Origin: Alphaproteobacteria bacterium LSUCC0684
GTDB lineage: Bacteria; Pseudomonadota; Alphaproteobacteria; Puniceispirillales; UBA1172
Length of the DNA: 64,000 nucleotides
Direction of reading: 5' to 3'
Assembly (NCBI GenBank): GCA_041228335.1
Contig: CP166130.1
Span: 892,638-956,637 of the forward strand
Positions 42,999 through 51,409 of the stretch are shown piece by piece (the first letter of the stretch is position 1; every line of letters starts with the position of its first letter). A program made the translations under genes and the position numbers. The notes beneath the pieces are model-generated. The model was given only the letters and a program-made list of their open reading frames with translations, was not told the DNA's origin and did not search any database.

Positions 42999-44123
42999 AT
43001 GAAAATAAAAGCAGCGGTTTTAAGGCAATGTGGTCTGCCACTTCCGTATCGCGACAGTAAACCTCTTTCTATAGAAACTGTTGAACTTGATCCGCCGGGT
43101 TCTTATGAAGTGCTTATTGAAATCAAGGCAGCTGGTCTCTGTCATTCTGATCTTGTGGCAATTGACGGCGAACGTGCAAAGCCAATGCCCATCGTCCTCG
43201 GCCATGAAGCAGTGGGGGTGATTGCAGAATGTGGCGAAGGGGTCAGCAGGTTTGAAGTCGGGGATATTGTGGTCCCTTCTTTTGTTGCGAGCTGCGGAAA
43301 ATGCAGAATGTGTACAACGGGCCGACCATCACTGTGTATGCCTGCGTCTGAAGCTAATGCCGCCGGCTTACTGTTCGGGGGGCACAGCCGCCTGCATCTG
43401 AATGGAGAACGCATTTTTCACCATTCTGGAGTTGCGGCGTTTGCTGAATACGCTGTAGTCTCTGAACATTCACTGGTCAAAATAGAAAATGATATTCAGT
43501 TCAAGCATGCAGCTTTATTCGGATGCGGTGTCATGACCGGGGTCGGTGCTGTATTAAACACATCGCCCCTGAAGGTAGGAGACAGTGTCGCTGTTATCGG
43601 TCTGGGAGGTGTTGGCCTTAGTGCACTAATGGCATCAAAGGCAGGAGGGGCATCAGATATCATTGGAATTGACATCAATGCGTCAAAGCTGGAAAGCGCT
43701 CTTGAAATTGGCGCAACAGCAGTCTTCAACGCCAAGGATGCAGATATTATCAAGAAAGTCATGTCAGCTACCAATGGCGGTGTTGATGTTGCCATTGAAG
43801 CTGCGGGTGTTCCCGGTGCGCTTGAACTTGCATTTGCTATTACAGCGGTTTCAGGGAGCACCGTTGCCGCAGGTTTGCCCAATCCGAAACGTGAGATCAA
43901 AATTTCTCATTTCACACTTGTTGCGCAAGAACGTAAACTTCTTGGCAGTTATATGGGGAGTTGTGTTCCGTCCAGGGATATCCCATTGTTTATGAACATG
44001 TTTAAGAGCGGCAAATTTGCAATCGATAAACTTGCCAGCAATACAGTCAAACTTGATGAACTCAATGAAGCCTTTGACATGATGGTGGAAGGATCAATGT
44101 TGCGCAATGTTCTGGTGTTCTGA
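42999..44123 (+). CDS. Zinc-dependent alcohol dehydrogenase
   Basis: Medium-chain ADH of 374 residues. Catalytic zinc ligands C48 (GLCHSD) and H69-E70 (LGHEAVG); structural zinc ligands C99, C102, C105 and C113 (CGKCRMCTTGRPSLC). Rossmann motif VIGLGGVGL near residue 200, followed by IDINASK, which favours NAD. The length and sequence place it near the class III / aryl-alcohol dehydrogenase group. A strong GGAGAGGGG ribosome-binding site precedes the ATG. A 29-codon frame overlaps its stop (TGATG). Confidence 0.9.
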   Translation: MKIKAAVLRQCGLPLPYRDSKPLSIETVELDPPGSYEVLIEIKAAGLCHSDLVAIDGERAKPMPIVLGHEAVGVIAECGEGVSRFEVGDIVVPSFVASCGKCRMCTTGRPSLCMPASEANAAGLLFGGHSRLHLNGERIFHHSGVAAFAEYAVVSEHSLVKIENDIQFKHAALFGCGVMTGVGAVLNTSPLKVGDSVAVIGLGGVGLSALMASKAGGASDIIGIDINASKLESALEIGATAVFNAKDADIIKKVMSATNGGVDVAIEAAGVPGALELAFAITAVSGSTVAAGLPNPKREIKISHFTLVAQERKLLGSYMGSCVPSRDIPLFMNMFKSGKFAIDKLASNTVKLDELNEAFDMMVEGSMLRNVLVF

Positions 44124-44212
44124 TGTTTGACCTGTTCGCAATGAAGGTGGTTTTTAACTGCCTGGTCCCGGACATGATCATCCTTGTAACCGGAGCCGGT
44201 TCAGGGAGATAA
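44123..44212 (+). CDS. Small ORF (29 aa), possibly an SDR remnant
   Basis: The frame starts at the ADH stop (TGATG) and ends with IILVTGAGSGR, which looks like the nucleotide-binding start of a short-chain dehydrogenase (TGAGSGxG). It may be a decayed gene start left when the Na/Pi-type gene was joined here, or a coupling peptide. No further SDR sequence follows. Confidence 0.3.
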   Translation: MFDLFAMKVVFNCLVPDMIILVTGAGSGR

Positions 44213-44216
44213 ACTG

Positions 44217-45896
44217 ATGGGGTTACTTTCCTTTGTGCTTCAGGTGCTTGCGGCGACAACACTACTCCTCTATTCAGTGCGCATGATCCAGACAGGTATT
44301 GATCGTGCCTATGGAGCCAATTTCCGGGCTCGGTTGAGTGCAACAACCTCTGTGCCCGGATCAGTTATGATAGGTATTATCATCGCACTGGTGATGCAGA
44401 GTTCGATTGCTGTGGCCGGTCTGGCCTCCGTTATGGCAGGTACGGGCATACTGCAGTTCGGAACGGCATTGGCGATTGTCGTGGGTGCAGATCTTGGATC
44501 AGCCATCATGGTCCAGGTATTGTCTCTTAATCTGCAATGGCTTGCACCGCTACTGATGTTTGCCGGCGGGACAATGTTTCTGCGTTCAGATATTCGGAAA
44601 ACAAAACAGATCGGGCGTGTGCTGCTAGGGGTTGCACTTGTTCTTGTCTCACTTCAACTGATACGGACAGCAGTGGCGCCAATAGCTGCCAGTGATGCTT
44701 TGCCCCTCCTTTCGGAAATTTTTGAAAAGGATGCGGTCACAGCATTTCTGATCGGTGGTGGTCTGGCATTTGCGATGCATTCATCACTCGCAACAATTCT
44801 CATGATCCTGACCCTTGTTTCGACCGGATTCATCAGCCTTGAAGCTGGTGTTTTTCTGGTGCTGGGAGCCAATTTTGGCAGTGCGCTCGTCCCTGTCTGG
44901 CTATGTCGCGGGATGAACAGTCTGTCGCGGCGTGTGCCCTGGGGAAATTTTGTTTTCAGGGGAGTAGGTGCCGTTATCTACCTTTTTGTAATGCAGAATA
45001 TTATGCAATCGGTCGATGTCAGCGGCATGTCCGAGGCCCAGGCGCTGGTTGCTTTGCACGTGATCTTTAACACCAGCCTCATTCTTGCCTTGCCATTACG
45101 ACATGCTGTCGGACGTTTTGTGGAACACATGATCAACACTGATCAGCAGAACAGCGAACCAAAAGATGTCAATCATCGTTCGGTACTTGATTTTAATATT
45201 ATTGAAAATACTGATCTGGCACTGGCCAACCTGCGTCGTGAAGTCTTGCGTATGTCGTATCTTGTATCATCGATGATTAATCCCCTTATGCTCATGCTTA
45301 AAAACTGTGACAATGAAAGTCAGGCAGAGCTGAATAGAGAAAACAACCATTTGTCAGATGCTTTTGATATGGTCAGAAATTATGTCTCAGCACTGTCTGC
45401 GATAGAGTTGCAGAAAAAACAAAAAAAGCAGGTTCGCAACCTGTTTGAATATGCAACGCAGTTAAGCCGTACAGGCGAGATCATTGTCAATAATCTGCTG
45501 CCCGGTATCGAGGATGATGCAAAGGCAGGGATTCAGTTTTCCACTGCTGGTGAAGAAGAATTGATGGAAATTCATGAAAAGCTGAAAGCCAATATCGCTA
45601 TTGCTTCTAATCTTCTGCTCGCCATCGAAATCAATACGGCGAAACTGGTCATTGAAAACAAGGATGAAATTTCAAAATTACTGCGTAAAAGTCAGAAAAT
45701 GCATTTTGAGCGTATTCGCAGAGGCTCAGGACAAAGTGTACAATCAAGTAACATGCATTTGGAAATTTTACATTCCTTCAGGGAAATTAATGGCCGTGTT
45801 GCTTCAGTAGCCTATCCACAGTTGGAAAAGGCAGACCTGCTCACAGAAAGTCGTCTTGTCATGGGCGAATTAACAAAGGATACCCCATCTTCATAG
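44217..45896 (+). CDS. Na/Pi-cotransporter family protein (NptA/YjbB type)
   Basis: Protein of 559 residues. The N-terminal half has about eight helices with the duplicated QSS motif of this family (ALVMQSSIAVAGLASVMAGTG and a second AMHSSLATILMILTLVS). The C-terminal half (about 320-559) is a soluble PhoU-like helical domain. Members export or exchange phosphate with sodium. It closes the rightward operon. A link to the phosphoesterase at 32076, if the imported substrate is a phosphate ester, would make phosphate efflux useful; that is inference. Confidence 0.88.
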   Translation: MGLLSFVLQVLAATTLLLYSVRMIQTGIDRAYGANFRARLSATTSVPGSVMIGIIIALVMQSSIAVAGLASVMAGTGILQFGTALAIVVGADLGSAIMVQVLSLNLQWLAPLLMFAGGTMFLRSDIRKTKQIGRVLLGVALVLVSLQLIRTAVAPIAASDALPLLSEIFEKDAVTAFLIGGGLAFAMHSSLATILMILTLVSTGFISLEAGVFLVLGANFGSALVPVWLCRGMNSLSRRVPWGNFVFRGVGAVIYLFVMQNIMQSVDVSGMSEAQALVALHVIFNTSLILALPLRHAVGRFVEHMINTDQQNSEPKDVNHRSVLDFNIIENTDLALANLRREVLRMSYLVSSMINPLMLMLKNCDNESQAELNRENNHLSDAFDMVRNYVSALSAIELQKKQKKQVRNLFEYATQLSRTGEIIVNNLLPGIEDDAKAGIQFSTAGEEELMEIHEKLKANIAIASNLLLAIEINTAKLVIENKDEISKLLRKSQKMHFERIRRGSGQSVQSSNMHLEILHSFREINGRVASVAYPQLEKADLLTESRLVMGELTKDTPSS

Positions 45897-45902
45897 ACAA
45901 CC

Positions 45903-46607
45903 TTAACTGGCCTTGGGTGAACGCAATCCGGCCATGCCTGAACGGGACATGCTTGGTTGCATGGAAAAACCCTTGGTCAAGGTTATGGGGAGGTCAATGT
46001 CGGCAAACAGACTAAATAACTGATGCTGCTCAGACAAATCCCATGAAACGCGCTTACCCTTGCCATGGGGGTAACTGTATCCGGGTCCCATTCGCATCGT
46101 AAGCGTCTTGTCTTGGTGTGAGAAATGTTCTTTAAGATGGATCATGAAAAGACGCGTTACTGATTCAATCATAAGCCAACCGGAAGTGCCGATACAGAGC
46201 GCATGAAGGGGCTGAAAATCATCGCCGAAACACTGCTGTATCCGTTTGTCGATCTTATCACCTAAGGTGGTAACGAAGATGCAGACCGCATCGCAACCTG
46301 CCAGATTCCTGTCAAAGGCAGGACAGGTGAAAATCGTGTTGTCTTCCAGAACGATCACGCCTTTCTCCAGACTTCTGATCGCGGCTACAGTCATATAGGA
46401 TTGAGGGATAGCCAGGCCGCGAGCGATCTCAATCGCTTCAATTGCGCCTAGCCTGACCTTGGCAGGAACCTTAGCGGGATCCTTGTAACCATATGTTTTC
46501 AGCACACGGTTCAAATCGACTTTAGGTGCCGCACAGTTCATCCGGAACAGGTTATTACTGCCGTCAAGAGACTGCATTGTAACTTCCGGGTCTCGACGAC
46601 TATTCAT
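45903..46607 (-). CDS. Methionine-synthase activation-domain-like protein (corrinoid reactivation)
   Basis: Protein of 234 residues related to the activation (AdoMet-binding) domain of B12-dependent methionine synthase, seen in RMGPGYSYPHGKGKRVSWDL and SEQHQLFSLF at its C-terminal part, and GCDAVCIFVTTLGDKIDKR in the middle. Stand-alone versions occur beside corrinoid methyltransferase genes and are thought to help reductive methylation of an oxidised corrinoid. It points towards the rightward metabolic operon but belongs functionally with the leftward methyltransferase genes. AAAGGAAC precedes the ATG. Confidence 0.8.
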   Translation of the reverse strand: MNSRRDPEVTMQSLDGSNNLFRMNCAAPKVDLNRVLKTYGYKDPAKVPAKVRLGAIEAIEIARGLAIPQSYMTVAAIRSLEKGVIVLEDNTIFTCPAFDRNLAGCDAVCIFVTTLGDKIDKRIQQCFGDDFQPLHALCIGTSGWLMIESVTRLFMIHLKEHFSHQDKTLTMRMGPGYSYPHGKGKRVSWDLSEQHQLFSLFADIDLPITLTKGFSMQPSMSRSGMAGLRSPKAS

Positions 46608-46723
46608 CGTATTGTTCCTTTCGGAAGATAGTGATTTGTATGTGATGTGAGTGTTTTTTCAATCAAAGAATAGAAAAATATATGATAGAATAACAATGGT
46701 TTAACTTTAGTTCGGATCAGGTC

Positions 46724-47209
46724 ATGACGAATTCCAGACAGCGTCAATCTTTTTGGGATGCTTCCAAACGGGAAGCTTATGACAAGGCAGCGGAAACAAC
46801 CAAGCAAAGTTTTGTCGACAAGCGTGAAGGACAGCAAATTGCTGGCAATCTGAAAGAGTCTGTTAAGGCACTGGATGAAGAGGCGCGGGCTTTTCTGGAA
46901 TACCTTCTGCTGATCAAAAGGCGTGTTGTAATTGCCCTTGATGAAGAAGATTTGTTTGATGCGCTGGTGGAAAAAGGGTTTTTGCAAGTGCCGCCCGGTG
47001 TCGGTGTTCTCTTCAAACGCTACAACCAGACGACTTATTCTGTACCAAGTGCCATCTGGGCTGCTATGACAGAGCAGGGTAGTGATGATGTTTTCCCCAG
47101 TAATGAAGCTCCTGATATGCGGGCGGAAAAGTTGAAAAGCCGGTTTTCCCATCGCATTGATGCTACAATTAAATCTGAAGACGGGTTTATCGATTTGCCG
47201 AACATATAG
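46724..47209 (+). CDS. Hypothetical protein, partner of DprA-like gene
   Basis: Unrecognised protein of 161 residues, mostly charged and helical (KESVKALDEEARAFLEYLLLI near residues 45-65), with no signal peptide or membrane segment. It lies 18 bases before the DprA-like gene in the same direction, on the opposite strand to the surrounding methyltransferase genes, so the two form a separate transcription unit. A possible promoter TTCAAT-N17-TATGAT is at 46658-46686. Function unknown; the pair is a candidate nucleic-acid-sensing or defence unit. Confidence 0.7.
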   Translation: MTNSRQRQSFWDASKREAYDKAAETTKQSFVDKREGQQIAGNLKESVKALDEEARAFLEYLLLIKRRVVIALDEEDLFDALVEKGFLQVPPGVGVLFKRYNQTTYSVPSAIWAAMTEQGSDDVFPSNEAPDMRAEKLKSRFSHRIDATIKSEDGFIDLPNI

Positions 47210-47227
47210 GCGAGACAGGCTGAAATA

Positions 47228-48403
47228 ATGCAATCTCTGTCTGAACATACCAGCATCACAGCATTGCTCTGTCTTCGCATGCCTGAGGATGGACCACTCA
47301 AACCATTGTCTCAGCGCGAATTTCGTGCGCTTTGTCATATAATGGAATCTGGCGGCAAACTTTTGTCGGATATCATCACATTGCCTGAGGCAACGCTGCT
47401 GGCACTGTTCCACAAGAATGTGGATATTGCGCGCCGTGTTATCGCCTTGCGACGGCGTTCGGCTGCAATCAATGAATTGATCACATCCTGGTTGCAGCGT
47501 GGCATCTGGATACTTGGTGATCAGGATCAATTCTTTCCCCGGCGACTCAAGCACCGACTGACAACATCCTGTCCACCATTGCTGTTTGGATTTGGCTCCT
47601 GTGAGGGGCTTGACAGCGGTGGGCTCTGCATTGTCGGGTCGCGACGCAGCTCGCCTGAGGCGTTGATCTTTTCTGAAAAACTGGCAGAACGCTGCGCTGA
47701 TGAAAATATCACTGTAATTTCCAGTGATATGCGTGGTGTTGATAGAATGGCCATCCAGACAGTTCTGGCCAATCAGGGGCAGGTTAAAATGGTGCTGTCC
47801 GACCGGCTTGAAAAAGCGATTGAACATCCTCGGTATGAGACGGCTGTCGATAATGGCCGCATAACTTTTATCACCCCATTTGCTCCAAATGTAGGATTTT
47901 CCATTGGTAATGCGATCCGCGCCAACCGCTATCAATATGCGCTTTCTGATATCACAGTGGTGGCGGAAACCCGCAGAACCGGCGGTGTCTGGAAAGGTGC
48001 GGAGGAAAACCGGAAAAAGAAGTGGGTTCCCGCCTTTGTCAGATACAGTGACGATATTCCCCCGGGTAACAGGGCATTGATGCATCTTGGTCTGCAACCT
48101 GTTTCGTTTGGAGATATTGCTGATGCTGAAAACCTGCAGCAATTTTTCCTTGATCACCAGGATCATGGTTTTAAGCGACAGGGAGATCAGAATAATTTCG
48201 TGGAAATAAACAATTCCAGCTTGTTCAGACTTTTTATGAAAGAACTTAAAACTTTTGCCGCCAATATCAGAACCGAAGCTGAAATTGCTGAATATTTCGG
48301 GCTTGAACAGATGCAGGTTCAGGCCTGGCTTCGCCGTGGTGAGGCTATTGGTAAAGTACGCAAACAAAAGGGCAGGGAAACAGGCTGGATCTTCCAGAAA
48401 TAA
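47228..48403 (+). CDS. DprA/Smf-like (SLOG-type) protein
   Basis: Protein of 391 residues. An N-terminal helical part (about 1-130) is followed by a degenerate DprA Rossmann domain: CIVGSRRSSPEALIFSEKLA, ISSDMRGVDRMAI and MVLSDRLEKAIEHPRY correspond to the DprA GSR, SGxAxGID and VLGxGLD segments. The C-terminal part (AEIAEYFGLEQMQVQAWLRRG) looks like a winged helix. True DprA loads RecA during transformation, but this copy is diverged, paired with an unknown gene and carried on a mobile element. SLOG-type DprA relatives are frequent in conflict systems. A long antisense frame over it is not a gene. Confidence 0.75.
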   Translation: MQSLSEHTSITALLCLRMPEDGPLKPLSQREFRALCHIMESGGKLLSDIITLPEATLLALFHKNVDIARRVIALRRRSAAINELITSWLQRGIWILGDQDQFFPRRLKHRLTTSCPPLLFGFGSCEGLDSGGLCIVGSRRSSPEALIFSEKLAERCADENITVISSDMRGVDRMAIQTVLANQGQVKMVLSDRLEKAIEHPRYETAVDNGRITFITPFAPNVGFSIGNAIRANRYQYALSDITVVAETRRTGGVWKGAEENRKKKWVPAFVRYSDDIPPGNRALMHLGLQPVSFGDIADAENLQQFFLDHQDHGFKRQGDQNNFVEINNSSLFRLFMKELKTFAANIRTEAEIAEYFGLEQMQVQAWLRRGEAIGKVRKQKGRETGWIFQK

Positions 48404-48449
48404 ACGTTCACTAATCCTTTTATATGATGCCTGAACCTTGTTATGGATG

Positions 48450-50321
48450 TTATTGCATATCGCAGGCATCGACAAAAAGCTCCTGGAATTCCATGCGAGT
48501 GGCCAGTGCGACATGTTCAATCCTGGATGCGATAGAAGTTGTCAATTGTCGTTCAGTTTCTGATAGCAATGCCAGTTCTGCCCCTTGCTGGGCGGCATTA
48601 CCTATATAAATAATACGATCCTGTTCCAGGTCAGGCAGAAGCCTTATTCGGATTGCGCTAGCCAGATTAATATAATTTCCAAACCCTCCCGCCAGTAACA
48701 ACTTGTCTATTTCCGCATCGGAAATATTCATGACGCGCTGCAGCATCAGGATGGCAGAATAAATCGCGCCTTTGGCAAGTTGTAACTGGCGGATATCCGT
48801 CTGCGTAATAATGATTTCCTGATCATTGCCTGAGTCTTTTGAGTCCACGAGCCTGAAGCCGCGGGTTTTCTCATTCTGAACGAAGCGTTCAGCCAATGTT
48901 TCGGGCAGTGTGTCAAAATCCTTGTGCATTAAACGGCCACGGTTGTTGACAAGGTCACGGTCTCGCATTTTGGCTACAATATCTATAAGGCCGGAACCGC
49001 AAATCCCTATAGCGGGAGTACCCTCAATTGTTCTGACAGCAACATCATCCTCAATTTCAATGGCATCAATAGCCCCCATGGCGGCCCGCATACCATTTGA
49101 AATTTCCCCTCCTTCCAGTGCGGGGCCTGCTGGAGCTGAGCAGGCCATCATTCGGTCTTTATTGCCGAGCACAACCTCACCATTTGTGCCGATATCAACG
49201 AGCGCCTGTATCTGGTCGCTTTCGTAAAGTCTGCTGGCAAGGAGAGCAGCTATCGTATCAGCACCCACAAAACCTGCGATTATGGGGAGGGTGCAGATAT
49301 GGGCATTTGGCACGCGTTTGAGTGGAATTTCAGCTGCCGGAATTGTCAGCGGCTGACGCAGAACCGGCGCATAGGGGGCAAGCCCTACGTAACTTGTATC
49401 AATACCAAGAAACATGTGATGCATGCAGGTATTGCCAACCACAACAATCTTATAGATGTTGGCGGCATCAATTCCTGCCTTGGTACTGGCTTCATCAACA
49501 AAATCATTGATTGCAGTGAGGACCTTGCCCCGCAGAGTTGCCAGTTTTTTGGCGTCAAACTGGGCAAAGGAAATTCGTGACATGAGGTCACCGCCATGAA
49601 CAGCCTGAGGGTTGACGCCACTGACAGAAACTATCTGTTCACCTGTCTTTAAATTGAGCAAACTTCCGGCAATTGTCGTTGTGCCGATATCAAAAGCCAT
49701 GCCATAGGCATGGGCAGTTGTATCACCTGGTTCGAGATCAACAATGAGGTTGTCAAAGACAGTCACGGTCAAACCATTGCGGGCATTGCGCAATAATTCG
49801 GGAATGCGACGGACAACGGCAAAGGTTGGCTTTAACTGTCGGGCACCATCAATACCGCGGATGATTTCTTCAAGATCGGAAGTTTCCTCATTTTCATCCA
49901 TAGGGGGCTTGGGGGTGACGAAATACTTTTCAACGCCGCTTTCAATACCATCATTCAGAAGATCGACTGCGGGCTGGGCATTTAGCACCTTAAGCCCTGA
50001 TTCTGACTTGGGTGAAGACGGCGATATGACACAATCCGCTTCCACTTTGGTCTGGCAGCCAAGCCGGAACTGTTCCTGCAATTCTTCAGGGCTAAGCTGT
50101 AACCTGTCCTGCATGGTTTCTTGTGAAACCTTACCTGATAGGATTTTGATGCGGCAACTACGGCAACTGCCGCGTTTGCCGCAGGTGGTCTCGATATCGA
50201 TTTTGGCTTTCAGTGCAGCCTCAAGGACTGGAGTACCTCTGGCAACCTTCAAATCAACCGTTGAAGATGTTGAATCAGCAATATTCTTGAAAGTAACCGT
50301 GACCATATCTGTTTCAGGCAT
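48450..50321 (-). CDS. RACo-like corrinoid activation protein ([2Fe-2S] + ASKHA ATPase)
   Basis: Reactivator of corrinoid proteins, 623 residues. The N-terminal ferredoxin-like domain has C47-x5-C53-x2-C56 and C89 for a [2Fe-2S] cluster. After a linker comes the DUF4445/ASKHA ATPase domain with FDIGTTTIAGSL near residue 230 and LVDIGTNGEVV plus CSAPAGPALEGG further on. It uses ATP to drive reduction of inactive Co(II) to Co(I). ATG 50321 is preferred over TTG 50345. It lies 31 bases behind the CmuB-like gene, in the same operon. Such reactivases are known mainly from anaerobes' O-demethylases and acetogens. Confidence 0.9.
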   Translation of the reverse strand: MPETDMVTVTFKNIADSTSSTVDLKVARGTPVLEAALKAKIDIETTCGKRGSCRSCRIKILSGKVSQETMQDRLQLSPEELQEQFRLGCQTKVEADCVISPSSPKSESGLKVLNAQPAVDLLNDGIESGVEKYFVTPKPPMDENEETSDLEEIIRGIDGARQLKPTFAVVRRIPELLRNARNGLTVTVFDNLIVDLEPGDTTAHAYGMAFDIGTTTIAGSLLNLKTGEQIVSVSGVNPQAVHGGDLMSRISFAQFDAKKLATLRGKVLTAINDFVDEASTKAGIDAANIYKIVVVGNTCMHHMFLGIDTSYVGLAPYAPVLRQPLTIPAAEIPLKRVPNAHICTLPIIAGFVGADTIAALLASRLYESDQIQALVDIGTNGEVVLGNKDRMMACSAPAGPALEGGEISNGMRAAMGAIDAIEIEDDVAVRTIEGTPAIGICGSGLIDIVAKMRDRDLVNNRGRLMHKDFDTLPETLAERFVQNEKTRGFRLVDSKDSGNDQEIIITQTDIRQLQLAKGAIYSAILMLQRVMNISDAEIDKLLLAGGFGNYINLASAIRIRLLPDLEQDRIIYIGNAAQQGAELALLSETERQLTTSIASRIEHVALATRMEFQELFVDACDMQ

Positions 50322-50352
50322 TGACTGTCTCTCAATACAAGACAAAAACGAT

Positions 50353-51315
50353 TTAGCGATGAGCCATGATGTAGTTCATGCACATTTCATCGCGTCCCAT
50401 CAGTGCCTCATTGGCGAGGTGAAACTGATTAAAAATTGCGGGACTATTGAGAATAGGATCTATCATCAGTGTGTCGCATCCTGCGATGACAGCAAGAATG
50501 CAGAATGCTTCATTGATCACCTTGCGCTGGGGCAGTCCAAATGATGTATTTGAATGGCCGCCAAAGATATGAACATCAGGAAATTCTTCATGGATCATCC
50601 TGACCGCATCAAGATAATGTTTGGCAAAATCACCACCGGCACCAACGGGGAAAGCCAGAGGGTCAAGAAAGCGGTCTTTCATGGGAATATCATCATCATC
50701 CATCATCTTCATGATCTGCTTCAGATTCTCAACCCGTTCTTCTGCATTGTTCGGCATTGTTTCTCGGCCAGATGCATTGGCAAACAGCATGGCATTGAAC
50801 TCGCGGGCCATGGGGATGAGATCCTGCCGGCCATCTTCAAGGTTGACGGAATTAATCGCAGGACGGCTTTTGGTAGTGTCATAAACCGAAAGACCGGCTT
50901 CTATCGTCTTTGAGTCTGATGAGTCGATGGCAAGCGGCAGATCAGTCATTCCCTGAACAACAGGGATGATCCATTTCATCCATTCATGGCGTTCATTTGG
51001 GTCAACGGCAATTTCATCAATGCAGACATCAATGATTGTAGCACCGGCTTCAACCTGGGCCATGACAATCCATGAAATATAATCCATATCCTTGATCCGC
51101 ATGGCTTGGGCAATGTGTGTAATTTGGGTTTTGCGTAATTCCTTGGGATCTTCAGGATAGACACTGCTGACATCAAGAAAGGCATCATCGCCAGCAAGAT
51201 TCCGATATTTTAACATCGCTTTGCCGCCGTCAACATGGATTCGCGGGCTGGTTGCCTTGATACGCCGAGTTGCGTTGAAATTCTCTCCAATGATCTGAAG
51301 GGCGTTTTCCTGCAT
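50353..51315 (-). CDS. Methylcorrinoid:tetrahydrofolate methyltransferase (CmuB/MtrH-like)
   Basis: Pterin-binding TIM-barrel protein of 320 residues. The start IIGENFNATRR, the IDSSDSKTIEAGL motif and PAINSVNLEDG are hallmarks of the dihydropteroate-synthase-like methyltransferases. It should move the methyl group from the corrinoid protein to tetrahydrofolate, giving methyl-THF. Strong AAGGAAA ribosome-binding site. It follows the CmuA-like gene after a 94-base gap with a hairpin. In chloromethane degraders the equivalent pair is CmuA/CmuB. No folate C1 oxidation genes (metF, folD, purU) are in the window, so those would come from the host. Confidence 0.87.
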   Translation of the reverse strand: MQENALQIIGENFNATRRIKATSPRIHVDGGKAMLKYRNLAGDDAFLDVSSVYPEDPKELRKTQITHIAQAMRIKDMDYISWIVMAQVEAGATIIDVCIDEIAVDPNERHEWMKWIIPVVQGMTDLPLAIDSSDSKTIEAGLSVYDTTKSRPAINSVNLEDGRQDLIPMAREFNAMLFANASGRETMPNNAEERVENLKQIMKMMDDDDIPMKDRFLDPLAFPVGAGGDFAKHYLDAVRMIHEEFPDVHIFGGHSNTSFGLPQRKVINEAFCILAVIAGCDTLMIDPILNSPAIFNQFHLANEALMGRDEMCMNYIMAHR

Positions 51316-51379
51316 TATAATTTCCTTTTCATCATCAGTCGTTACTATAATTGTTCTTTATCTTTGAATTTTCAGAAAT

Positions 51380-51399
51380 GAGCCCTGAGAACAGGGCTC
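51380..51399 (-). terminator. Hairpin between CmuA-like and CmuB-like genes
   Basis: Perfect 8-bp stem GAGCCCTG/CAGGGCTC with a 4-base loop, just behind the CmuA-like stop. The following bases are T-rich but lack a run, so it is probably an attenuating or stabilising hairpin within the operon. Confidence 0.5.
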
Positions 51400-51409
51400 A
51401 TTAATTGAT

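Noticed and set aside
39469-44123. CaiB, ADH and ALDH as a DMSP (DddD/B/C) pathway
   Set aside because: The CoA-transferase has a single domain of 415 residues, DddD has two; the ADH is zinc-type rather than the iron-type DddB.
46604-48520. 638-codon frame on the minus strand
   Set aside because: It lies antisense to the DprA-like gene and its partner, both of which show recognisable or coherent protein features; the antisense product has no family-like motifs and an odd composition.
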